A DNA stretch of 10,530 nt from CAZKFG01 sp964551985 (GTDB lineage: Bacteria > Bacillota > Negativicutes > Acidaminococcales > JAISLQ01), in the NCBI GenBank assembly GCA_964551985.1, contig CAZKFG010000064.1, positions 1 to 10,530 on the forward strand, given 5' to 3'. Shown here in pieces: positions 1 to 6,416 of this stretch (the stretch's first letter is position 1; the number at the start of each line of letters is the position of its first letter). The position numbers were made by a program, and so were the translations under genes. The notes beneath the pieces were generated by a model. That model worked only from the letters and a program-made list of their open reading frames with translations, had not been told where the DNA came from and made no database searches.

Positions 1-37
1 ACCCCTATTTTGGCAGATTGCAAGCCAAGATAGGGGT
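1..37. terminator. GC-capped hairpin at left edge, possible terminator
   Basis: ACCCCTATTTTGGC (1-14) pairs with GCCAAGATAGGGGT (24-37) as a 14-bp stem around a 9-nt loop. The single non-Watson-Crick position is T9 with G29, which is a U-G wobble in plus-strand RNA but an A-C mismatch in minus-strand RNA, so the structure suits a plus-strand transcript arriving from the left slightly better. The U-tract after it on the plus side is weak (TATTTAACTTTT). On the minus side the following bases lie outside the window. It could end the gene to the left, the hsd operon, or both. Confidence 0.45.
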
Positions 38-85
38 ATTTAACTTTTAAAAACTCTATATGCTATTTTTTATTTTTTAAATATA

Positions 86-110
86 TTAATCTATATAATA
101 TATAGATTAA
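86..110. repeat. Perfect AT-rich palindrome downstream of hsdR
   Basis: Bases 86-97 and 99-110 are exact inverted complements around base 98 (outer TTAATC, inner TATATA). The palindrome lies 27 bp past the hsdR stop. As RNA it could form a weak all-AU stem of about 11 bp. No U-run follows on the minus strand, so it is a poor intrinsic terminator. A protein-binding site or a cruciform is also possible. Confidence 0.4.
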
Positions 111-136
111 ATCATAAAATTACTTTTATTAGTTAA

Positions 137-3100
137 TTATGCCACTCTTGCATTTTGGTTTATCTGGTCAATAACTTTTCTAATTCCAAACCAAACATTA
201 ACGTCATTAAATAAATCTGTGACACTCCCTTTATCTGTAAAAGGTGGCTCTTGCAATACAGCAAAATCCTTCATCATTCCGTTGTGAACAATATATTCTA
301 TAATTTGATTGACAAAGTATATTTGGCGTACATCAAGATTAGTATTATCAAGATAGCTTGCAAAAGCAGCTTTTGCAGCATTCATATCAAGACCCACAAT
401 TTCACGAACAAACTCACCTAGGGGTTTATCACCAAATTCATTTTTATAATCCTCTTTAGTTCCAACTTCACTCCAAAGTATCTCCTCAAGCACTTTTAGA
501 TCTTCTTTTGATAACTGATTGTTTGATTTAAGCTTTAAAATAGCATTGTTGTCTTGATTTTGCCTAATATAAAATTCAGCCTTTGCCTTATAGTTTTTAA
601 GATCATCGTTTTCAAGCTCAGAGCCTTTCCAATCAACTGCCAAGATATCATCAGTAAAATTAGTATCATAACGACTGGATTCTTTCTGGATATATTTCAT
701 TAAATTACGTAGTTTTTCCCTAATATGCTCAAATTCATTTATGCCAGCCGATTCTATATAATCAGTATGTAAAATTTGATTTATCAAATCTTGTTTGACC
801 ATTATTTCAGGAATATTGGCAACAGAGGCAACGCCTCTCACTCTTTTAAACAAATCACTTTTTGCTCTGCTATATTGCTTGCCCACTAAATACGCAAGCT
901 CAATTGAATACATCAGCGCATCAAATCGTACCGCTGAAGCTTCATCTACATCAGGCTCAATAAGAGAAGCTAACTCTTTTGCTATTAGCAGGGTATCATC
1001 ATAAGTTAAAGATAAAAAGTTATCTGCATTTGAATACAAATCAACATATTTAATATGTTGCTTTACCGCAAAATTTTCTTTATTTAAAGCACTTACCTTG
1101 TCTACAAGCTCCTTTACTAATCTTTGCCTAAAGGCAATTAAATCCGCTGTTTGATATGCAAGATCTTGCAACTTAAATATAATTTGCACTTTCAAATTAA
1201 ATATCGCAGCTTGCAATGCCACCGTGTTTGCTGTAGGTTTACCCCTATTCATACGGAAAAATTCAAAATTTCCACAAAAATCGAAAATGTAGAATTTATC
1301 TTTATCTTGACCATCTAACAAACCAGTGCACAAGCGTGTGCCTCTGCCAATCATCTGCCAAAACTTTGCCTTACTCATAACCTTTTTAAAAAACACAAGG
1401 TTTAAAACTTCCGGCACATCTATACCAGTATCGAGCATATCAACTGAAATGACTATCTGTGGCAACTTATTCGCCTCTGAAAATTCATCTATCGCACTTT
1501 GTGCATAAGTCATATAATTATCAATAACCTTAGCATAACCATTGAGATTTGGATACTCACGATTAAAAATCTCAAAAATCTTTTCAGCGTGGTTATGGTT
1601 TTTCGCAAAAATTATCGTCTTACCAAGCTTCTCACCGTAGTTAATACGAATACCGTGCTTCATCAAAATATTTAACGCCTGTTTTATAGTATCATCATTA
1701 AAAATCCACTTATTAAGTGCAGAAGAACAAATACTCTCTGGCAGCTCGCCATCTTCATTTTCAAATGTATTTTCATACTCTTCTTTTTCTCTATCGCTAA
1801 GCTCATCGTAAACAATCCCCTGTTCAATAAACTTAAGACGAGTTTCCACAGACAAAAAATCAACCAAAAAGCCATCTTTAACAGCCTCAGCAAGCTCATA
1901 GCCATAAGTTGGCACACCAGCAGAAAGTTCAAAAATCTCATAAGTATTCTTGTCAATCTCATCTTTTGGTGTAGCTGTAAGTCCTACAAGTGGCGCGTCA
2001 AAATAAGTAAAAATATCTTTATACTTATTATAAATACTACGATGTGCTTCATCGCATATCACAAGGTCAAAATGCCCCGATGTAAACAGCTTGCCCTCAT
2101 AATCTTTAGCTTCATCAATACAATTTATCATAGTCTGATAAGTAGAAAAAATACAATGAGCATTATATCCGCTCTTGTCCTCGCAAATATTTGCTACAGA
2201 TAAATCCGGCAACAAATTTACAAAACTTCTTTTCGCCTGCGTTACAAGACTAGTCCTATCAGCCAAAAACAAAATATTTTTCACCCAGTTATTTTGCAAT
2301 AAAACGTCAACAAGACCGATAACAGTTCTTGTCTTACCACTACCTGTCGCCATAACCAGCAATGCTTTGCGGCGATTTTTCTCGCCAAAGCTCTCACAAA
2401 CAGCTTTTATCGCTCCCTCTTGATAATAACGACCGGCAATAGATTTATTTACCTTAACATTTTTAAGACTCGTTTTGAGCTTACGCAAATTAAACAACTT
2501 TTCCAAATCCCGCTTTGAATAGACATTTGCACACTTACGCTCAGGATACTGACCATCTATTATACGTGTTTCAAACCCATTAGTTAAAAAAATCACGGGT
2601 CTTTGTCCATATTGCTTTTCCAACAAATCGGCATATAACTTCGCCTGTTGCCTACCCTTTGCAACATCCACACAAGTACGCTTTGCCTCAATTACCGCAA
2701 GTGGTATGTGCCTATCATCATACAAAACATAATCAGCATACCCAACCTCAGAATTATTAGGCATACCTGCTAGTTCCACTTCATTTATCCAGTTCTTATT
2801 TTCTATCCAACCAATGTCAGACAAAGTTGTATCTATGTACAGCTTTCGCGTCTTATACTCACTAAGTTCTAATGGTTTTGGAATATAACTTTCCTGTTTT
2901 TCCTCTCTTTGTGCAGTAAGACGGGCTTTAAGATTTTTATTTTCTTCTATTAACACTGTAAAATCTATATCAGGCAAAGGTGAAACTACAGCTACAGGCG
3001 TTTGCTTTAACAATTCATAATTAAACTGACTCTCTTTGTAATCTTTACCATAACAATATGCCACAAAATCGAGAAAAATAAACAGATTTTCAAGGCAAAG

Positions 3101-3424
3101 CTCCGCTTCTTCAAGCTTGACCTTCTTTGACTTATGTGCTGCATTATTGCCAAGACGGCGGATAAAATCCATACGTTTTATAATATCCGCCCCGACAATA
3201 TCCCGAAAATCCTCGTTGGTAATAAGGTTATTCAATTTATCATCATAAGGCAACTGCAAACTGCCGTCAACGCAATACATCCATTTAACGGCAAACTCCA
3301 TCGCACGGCGACAATTTAAAATGCTTGCCTCCATGTCGATATGCAATATTTTTTCGGCGGATATTGCAACTTGAGCAAAAGCTTCAAATTGCGGCTCTTG
3401 TGTGAGAAAGTCAAAGTTAGTCAT
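137..3424 (-). CDS. hsdR: Type I restriction enzyme, R (translocase/nuclease) subunit
   Basis: This is the motor and nuclease subunit of the Type I restriction complex. With HsdM and HsdS it translocates and cuts unmethylated DNA. Residue numbers count from the upstream GTG at 3433; subtract 3 for the start preferred here. The order is: a DUF4145-like N-terminal helical region (about 10-130); a PD-(D/E)xK nuclease core with D234, E249 and K251 (in AVIEAKR); SF2 helicase motif I ATGSGKT (362-368); motif II DEAH (461-464); motif III TATP (486-489); motif VI QMIGRGTR (693-700); and an EcoEI-like C-terminal region. The chosen start is the ATG at 3424, giving 1095 residues. GAGGTGA lies 5 nt before that ATG, whereas the GTG at 3433 is itself part of this ribosome site. 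The ATG begins 13 bp after the stop of the SH3 gene. No frameshift or lost motif is seen, so the enzyme should be active. Family assignment is secure; the DUF4145 and EcoEI labels come from motif recognition. Confidence 0.96.
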   Translation of the reverse strand: MTNFDFLTQEPQFEAFAQVAISAEKILHIDMEASILNCRRAMEFAVKWMYCVDGSLQLPYDDKLNNLITNEDFRDIVGADIIKRMDFIRRLGNNAAHKSKKVKLEEAELCLENLFIFLDFVAYCYGKDYKESQFNYELLKQTPVAVVSPLPDIDFTVLIEENKNLKARLTAQREEKQESYIPKPLELSEYKTRKLYIDTTLSDIGWIENKNWINEVELAGMPNNSEVGYADYVLYDDRHIPLAVIEAKRTCVDVAKGRQQAKLYADLLEKQYGQRPVIFLTNGFETRIIDGQYPERKCANVYSKRDLEKLFNLRKLKTSLKNVKVNKSIAGRYYQEGAIKAVCESFGEKNRRKALLVMATGSGKTRTVIGLVDVLLQNNWVKNILFLADRTSLVTQAKRSFVNLLPDLSVANICEDKSGYNAHCIFSTYQTMINCIDEAKDYEGKLFTSGHFDLVICDEAHRSIYNKYKDIFTYFDAPLVGLTATPKDEIDKNTYEIFELSAGVPTYGYELAEAVKDGFLVDFLSVETRLKFIEQGIVYDELSDREKEEYENTFENEDGELPESICSSALNKWIFNDDTIKQALNILMKHGIRINYGEKLGKTIIFAKNHNHAEKIFEIFNREYPNLNGYAKVIDNYMTYAQSAIDEFSEANKLPQIVISVDMLDTGIDVPEVLNLVFFKKVMSKAKFWQMIGRGTRLCTGLLDGQDKDKFYIFDFCGNFEFFRMNRGKPTANTVALQAAIFNLKVQIIFKLQDLAYQTADLIAFRQRLVKELVDKVSALNKENFAVKQHIKYVDLYSNADNFLSLTYDDTLLIAKELASLIEPDVDEASAVRFDALMYSIELAYLVGKQYSRAKSDLFKRVRGVASVANIPEIMVKQDLINQILHTDYIESAGINEFEHIREKLRNLMKYIQKESSRYDTNFTDDILAVDWKGSELENDDLKNYKAKAEFYIRQNQDNNAILKLKSNNQLSKEDLKVLEEILWSEVGTKEDYKNEFGDKPLGEFVREIVGLDMNAAKAAFASYLDNTNLDVRQIYFVNQIIEYIVHNGMMKDFAVLQEPPFTDKGSVTDLFNDVNVWFGIRKVIDQINQNARVA

Positions 3425-3425
3425 A

Positions 3426-3433
3426 GTCTTCAC
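3426..3433 (-). promoter_or_regulatory. Ribosome binding site that decides the hsdR start
   Basis: On the minus strand the bases read ACGAGGTGAAGACTATG. GAGGTGA is the only good SD match here and sits 5 nt before the ATG at 3424. The GTG at 3433 lies inside this site and has no SD of its own, so it should not initiate. Confidence 0.75.
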
Positions 3434-3437
3434 CTCG

Positions 3438-4352
3438 TTATTTGAATTTACTCAACTTCCAGTTTTGCACCCAACCAGAATGCTCATTTTCTTCTTCGTC
3501 TGCCCACTGTACCTTAACCCATTTTTTGTATTTGTCAATTACTTTGATTGTATCACCTAAATACAGTTCCTCTACAATTTTTGATGAATTATCAAACCTT
3601 TTATGTATAACAATTTTAGGCTTAATCACAAACATAATATTGTTACCATTTAAAGCTTTCTTGTCTAATCCTTGTTCTTTAATATAATAGTTATTTATAA
3701 TTACTTTGTAATTATTTGTGGTATAAAAATTATTTATAATATTAATATTAGGTTGTTGTAAGTAAAAAAAGAAAAAACCTAAAATTGTAGGAAAGATATA
3801 TTTTTCAAAAAATTTCTTTTGGCTAGGTGTTATTAATGTGTTTTCAACATTATCACAAGAGTTTATTTGCTCTACAAACGCTTTAATTTCTGCGCCTTCT
3901 TTATCATCTATATTGTGTGTTTCAAAATATTCACGAATAACTTTTTCTGATAAAAAACTTTCTTTTAAATTCAAACTTTCTCTTATGCTTGAGAAATCAG
4001 CTATTACCTTATTGTAATCTAGTGTTAATTTAGTTAACTCCTCATATATTTTTATAGTAGAGTTTGCAAAATTATTCCATGCAAATGTATCTTCAAATGC
4101 TTTAGCTATTACAAATTGCTTTGATATTGCCTGGCTTATCCTTGGGATACTTGCAAGTTTCGCAAATGTATTTTCATCTTCAAACGCTTTAGCTATTACA
4201 AATTGCTTGGATATTACTTGGCTTATCCTTGGGATACTTGCAAATTTTGCAAATGTATTTTCATCTTCAAATGCTTTAACTATTACAAATTGCTTAGATA
4301 TTACTTGGCTTATCATAGATTTATTTTTAACTGTTTTATGTAAAGTACTCAT
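3438..4352 (-). CDS. Repeat-containing membrane-anchored SH3-domain protein in hsd operon
   Basis: I do not recognise this 304-residue protein as a named family. Its parts are: a short head (1-13); three tandem copies of a 29-residue unit (14-42, 43-71 and a shortened third from 72) with the core ISKQFVIAKAFED; a charged, probably helical middle (about 95-180); one hydrophobic segment (about 185-199, YIFPTILGFFFFYLQ); an Asn/Tyr-rich linker (200-225); and a C-terminal bacterial SH3-like domain (about 243-304) with the usual LYLGDTIKVIDKYKKWVKVQ and SGWVQNW strands. There is no cleavable signal peptide, so the repeats and the SH3 domain should lie on opposite sides of a membrane if the segment does span it. 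The start ATG follows an AGGAAGGA ribosome site that overlaps the end of hsdS, and hsdR begins 13 bp after the stop, so it is co-expressed with both. A role in RM control or membrane tethering is inference only. Confidence 0.85.
   Translation of the reverse strand: MSTLHKTVKNKSMISQVISKQFVIVKAFEDENTFAKFASIPRISQVISKQFVIAKAFEDENTFAKLASIPRISQAISKQFVIAKAFEDTFAWNNFANSTIKIYEELTKLTLDYNKVIADFSSIRESLNLKESFLSEKVIREYFETHNIDDKEGAEIKAFVEQINSCDNVENTLITPSQKKFFEKYIFPTILGFFFFYLQQPNINIINNFYTTNNYKVIINNYYIKEQGLDKKALNGNNIMFVIKPKIVIHKRFDNSSKIVEELYLGDTIKVIDKYKKWVKVQWADEEENEHSGWVQNWKLSKFK
4081..4314 (-). repeat. 87-bp tandem repeats inside the SH3-protein gene
   Basis: On the plus strand, units begin with GCAAATGTA at 4081, 4162 and 4249. 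The middle unit is 87 bp. The first is 81 bp because 6 bp are missing (two codons, so the frame is kept). The third is cut off after 66 bp. The middle and third units differ at 3 of 66 bases, and the first and middle at about 6 substitutions plus the 6-bp gap. Such close identity suggests recent duplication and possible copy-number change by slippage or recombination. The unit length is a multiple of three, so gain or loss would keep the protein in frame. Confidence 0.9.
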
Positions 4353-4369
4353 TTTATTTTAGTTCCTTC

Positions 4370-5491
4370 CTATTCAAAATATTTCTGCATTCTAGCTTTG
4401 TATAAAGTTTCTAATTGAGTTAATGCTAATTGCATTTTAGCTTTTGTTTGTTCGATTTTTTGCACATAGTCGGCAAATTTGGTTTGGAGTTGCATGGGTG
4501 GGAGAGCAATCATAGTTTCTCTAATAGTTGACAACAATAAATTAGGTTGTGCTGATGCTCCCGATACTTTGTGCATTGAAGGATTAAGTAAATAACAATA
4601 TTTTAAGTATACAGAAAAAAGGTTGTCTTTTTTTGGTTTAATGAGAGCTACACTTTTTTGTAGTAACGTGTTAGAGGTTCGCATATCATTTAAAACAGCA
4701 CTTTTCCCTATTGTTGCACCAGTATTAACAATTACAAAATCTCCATTTTCAATATTACAACGCTTATAATCTTTTTCAAATTCTTCTTTTAAAATTTGAG
4801 GTGCAGTTTGATAATTGATTTTGTCATTAAATATTTCTCTTGCGCCAACAAAATAATATCCTGTTTTTTCTGCAATAAGACATCCACCATGCTTGCCATC
4901 TGTAATTTTAGTACTTAACTCAGATAATTTTTTTACACTCCACCCTTTTTCATTAATAACAGGGTCTCCAAACATCTCGACAAACTTAGCTTTTGTCAGC
5001 AAGTCAAGTTTTTGTATTTGAGTTTTGCGTTTGGCAATCAAGCTGTTTATTTTGTCCAGCTCGGCGGCAATTTTTTTCTGTTCATCAAGCGGTGGTAGGG
5101 GGATTTGGATTGCTCTTAATGCTGATTGATTAAGTTTTTGCCTTGTTGCTCCATTCACTATACCTGTTACATCGTAAAACATAAGCGAGAAACAAAGATA
5201 ATCAACTTCAACATTACTTTTAGGTTTAAGAACATGTGCATGGTTATTTACCCAACATTTTCCAGAAACTCTGTAAGCAATCGGCTTTTCTTTTGAGCCA
5301 AAATTACCTCCATCCTCTGCCATAAGAACCAATTCATCATCAAAAATGTAATTGTCAACATAGTCTTGCACACCGTTTGCTCCATAGTATGGATATATTC
5401 CTTTTTTTCTTTCGCTTGCCGTTATTGGAATACGTTGATTATCTAGTATATCACAAACATCCCCCAACCTGACCATTTCCCACTTGCTCAT
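4370..5491 (-). CDS. hsdS: Type I restriction-modification specificity (S) subunit
   Basis: This is the DNA-recognition subunit shared by the methylase and the restriction complex. The 373 residues show the expected two-fold layout: target-recognition domain 1 (about 5-135, ending in IQIPLPPLDEQ), a central conserved helical spacer (about 136-175, ending KFVEMFGDP), target-recognition domain 2 (about 184-333, ending MIALPPMQLQTKFADYV) and a C-terminal helix (about 334-373) that mirrors the spacer. The two domains are unlike each other, so a bipartite, non-palindromic target is expected; it cannot be read from sequence. The ATG follows GGAGGGGGTAG and overlaps the TGA of a 20-codon mini-ORF (GAATGAGC), a coupled start. 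The length is slightly short of the usual 390-450 residues, but both domains are whole. No inverted repeats or partner S gene for shuffling are visible in the window. Confidence 0.95.
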   Translation of the reverse strand: MSKWEMVRLGDVCDILDNQRIPITASERKKGIYPYYGANGVQDYVDNYIFDDELVLMAEDGGNFGSKEKPIAYRVSGKCWVNNHAHVLKPKSNVEVDYLCFSLMFYDVTGIVNGATRQKLNQSALRAIQIPLPPLDEQKKIAAELDKINSLIAKRKTQIQKLDLLTKAKFVEMFGDPVINEKGWSVKKLSELSTKITDGKHGGCLIAEKTGYYFVGAREIFNDKINYQTAPQILKEEFEKDYKRCNIENGDFVIVNTGATIGKSAVLNDMRTSNTLLQKSVALIKPKKDNLFSVYLKYCYLLNPSMHKVSGASAQPNLLLSTIRETMIALPPMQLQTKFADYVQKIEQTKAKMQLALTQLETLYKARMQKYFE

Positions 5492-5519
5492 TCTACCCCC
5501 TCCAGCTCTTTTAGCCCTG
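5488..5519 (-). repeat. Direct repeat, copy 2: hsdM tail before hsdS
   Basis: These 32 bp match 6385-6416 at 31 of 32 positions. The one difference, CTG against CTC, is silent in the hsdM frame. The copy carries the SD of hsdS (GGAGGGGG) and the overlapping TGA/ATG. Confidence 0.95.
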
Positions 5520-5550
5520 CTAAAGCATATCTTTGTTTAATATTTTTCAT
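5488..5550 (-). CDS. Coupling mini-ORF, duplicated C-terminal tail of HsdM
   Basis: This 20-codon frame reads MKNIKQRYALAGLKELEGVE. Its last nine residues (GLKELEGVE) equal the end of HsdM, and its TGA overlaps the hsdS ATG exactly as an hsdM stop would. The ATG at 5550 lies within the BRO gene and is preceded by GGTGAT, a match to the 3' part of a full SD sequence; an ATG at 5556 is also in frame. The BRO stop (5537) lies inside the mini-ORF in another frame, so ribosomes could pass from the BRO gene to the mini-ORF to hsdS. The peptide itself need not have a function. Translation is inferred, not shown. Confidence 0.5.
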   Translation of the reverse strand: MKNIKQRYALAGLKELEGVE

Positions 5551-6388
5551 TTTCATCACCATTTTTTTGTGCAATTAAATCAATATCTTTGGCATTTAGC
5601 TTTGAAACAACTGGTTTTTTGGTTTGCTGTTCTATATCTTTACGAGTATTTTTGGCTATTTTTCCACCCTTTTGTGCTACAACTTTACTTTGTTGTAGTC
5701 CTTGAGGGTTTTGTGTTTTGGAGATTTCTGTTGTGGCAGCTTCTGCTAACATATTTAAGATAAGTTCTATATTTGTCATATTGTCTCTTAAGTTTTCATT
5801 TTTAAGCGATTTGTGTTTTTTGTATTGTGTAACAGTCAGACCACTCCACGCTTTTGTTATTTCGTTTGTTAAAATGGCGTAATCTTTGCCTTTGTCAACG
5901 CCACTTCTCTGCCATTCATCTGTTAGTTCTTTTCTAACTTCAATAGTTTTTATACGCTGGTTTATCCATTTGTCAGAATAACCTTTTTTCTTGTATGTTT
6001 CTATTGCTCTATCTATTGTAAGTTCTGGATCTGCGATTTCGTCAAGGCGTTGACTGCCAACTTGTGCAAGCCACATTTTAAATGGTTCTGCTTTTTTGGA
6101 TGGTATTGATTGAATTAGCCTCAATATTTGCTTTGTGTCTGCAACATCTGTTTTATAATATTTACCGTCAGCAGACATCATTTTCAGTTGGTTACAATTT
6201 GTAACCAACTGACTACCTTCTTTTTTCAATCTATTTTTAAGCACTTTCCAGTAGTTTTTTCCGTTATTTGTTTCGGCAAGAACTTCACAAATATCAGTTA
6301 TTGAAAAATACCATTTTTCATTTTGTTCGTCCCAGTGTGTGCGAATTTCTTTTTGTTCAAAAATCTTCAAATCTTTTTTAACCATCAT
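5537..6388 (-). CDS. BRO-family (Bro-N, DinD/RhuM-like) protein inserted between hsdM and hsdS
   Basis: The 283 residues begin with a Bro-N-type domain (about 7-108), including KWYFSITDICEVL, a NYWKVLKNRLKKEG stretch and IPSKKAEPFKMWLAQVG. This is followed by a conserved region of the chromosomal branch of the family: ELTDEWQRSGVDKGKDYAIL (about 154-173), LTVTQYKKHKSLKNENLRDN (about 184-203) and a helical region with TNIELILNMLAEAATTEI (about 205-222). Then comes AQKGGKIAKNTRKDIE and a polar tail. Bro-N proteins bind DNA and include phage antirepressors; chromosomal members such as DinD and RhuM are often found in restriction loci or islands, mostly with unknown roles. The first ATG (6388) overlaps the hsdM stop and has GAGGGGG just upstream; the ATG at 6385 is an alternative. 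Direct repeats on both sides mark it as an insert. It may modulate the RM system or be cargo; the sequence does not decide. Confidence 0.88.
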   Translation of the reverse strand: MMVKKDLKIFEQKEIRTHWDEQNEKWYFSITDICEVLAETNNGKNYWKVLKNRLKKEGSQLVTNCNQLKMMSADGKYYKTDVADTKQILRLIQSIPSKKAEPFKMWLAQVGSQRLDEIADPELTIDRAIETYKKKGYSDKWINQRIKTIEVRKELTDEWQRSGVDKGKDYAILTNEITKAWSGLTVTQYKKHKSLKNENLRDNMTNIELILNMLAEAATTEISKTQNPQGLQQSKVVAQKGGKIAKNTRKDIEQQTKKPVVSKLNAKDIDLIAQKNGDENEKY

Positions 6389-6416
6389 TCTACCCCCTCG
6401 AGCTCTTTTAGCCCTG
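6385..6416 (-). repeat. Direct repeat, copy 1: 3' end of hsdM
   Basis: This is the native copy of the 32-bp repeat. It encodes the last residues of HsdM and its TGA, and supplies the ribosome site and overlapping start of the BRO gene. Its partner is at 5488-5519, so the pair brackets the BRO gene about 0.9 kb apart. Confidence 0.95.

Noticed and set aside
1684..1962. Open frame on the minus strand inside hsdR
   Set aside because: It is a shifted-frame shadow of the helicase region, leucine-rich by composition, with no ribosome site. The hsdR frame itself is intact.
4370..5491. Phase-variable or shuffling hsdS
   Set aside because: No inverted repeats, second hsdS copy or adjacent recombinase are visible, and no long homopolymer that would switch the gene was seen.
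5562..5568. A7 tract near the BRO 3' end as a programmed frameshift into the mini-ORF
   Set aside because: A -1 shift meets a stop (TGA) at once; only a +1 shift or loss of one A would reach the mini-ORF. Seven A residues are marginal for slippage, and reinitiation explains the layout more simply.
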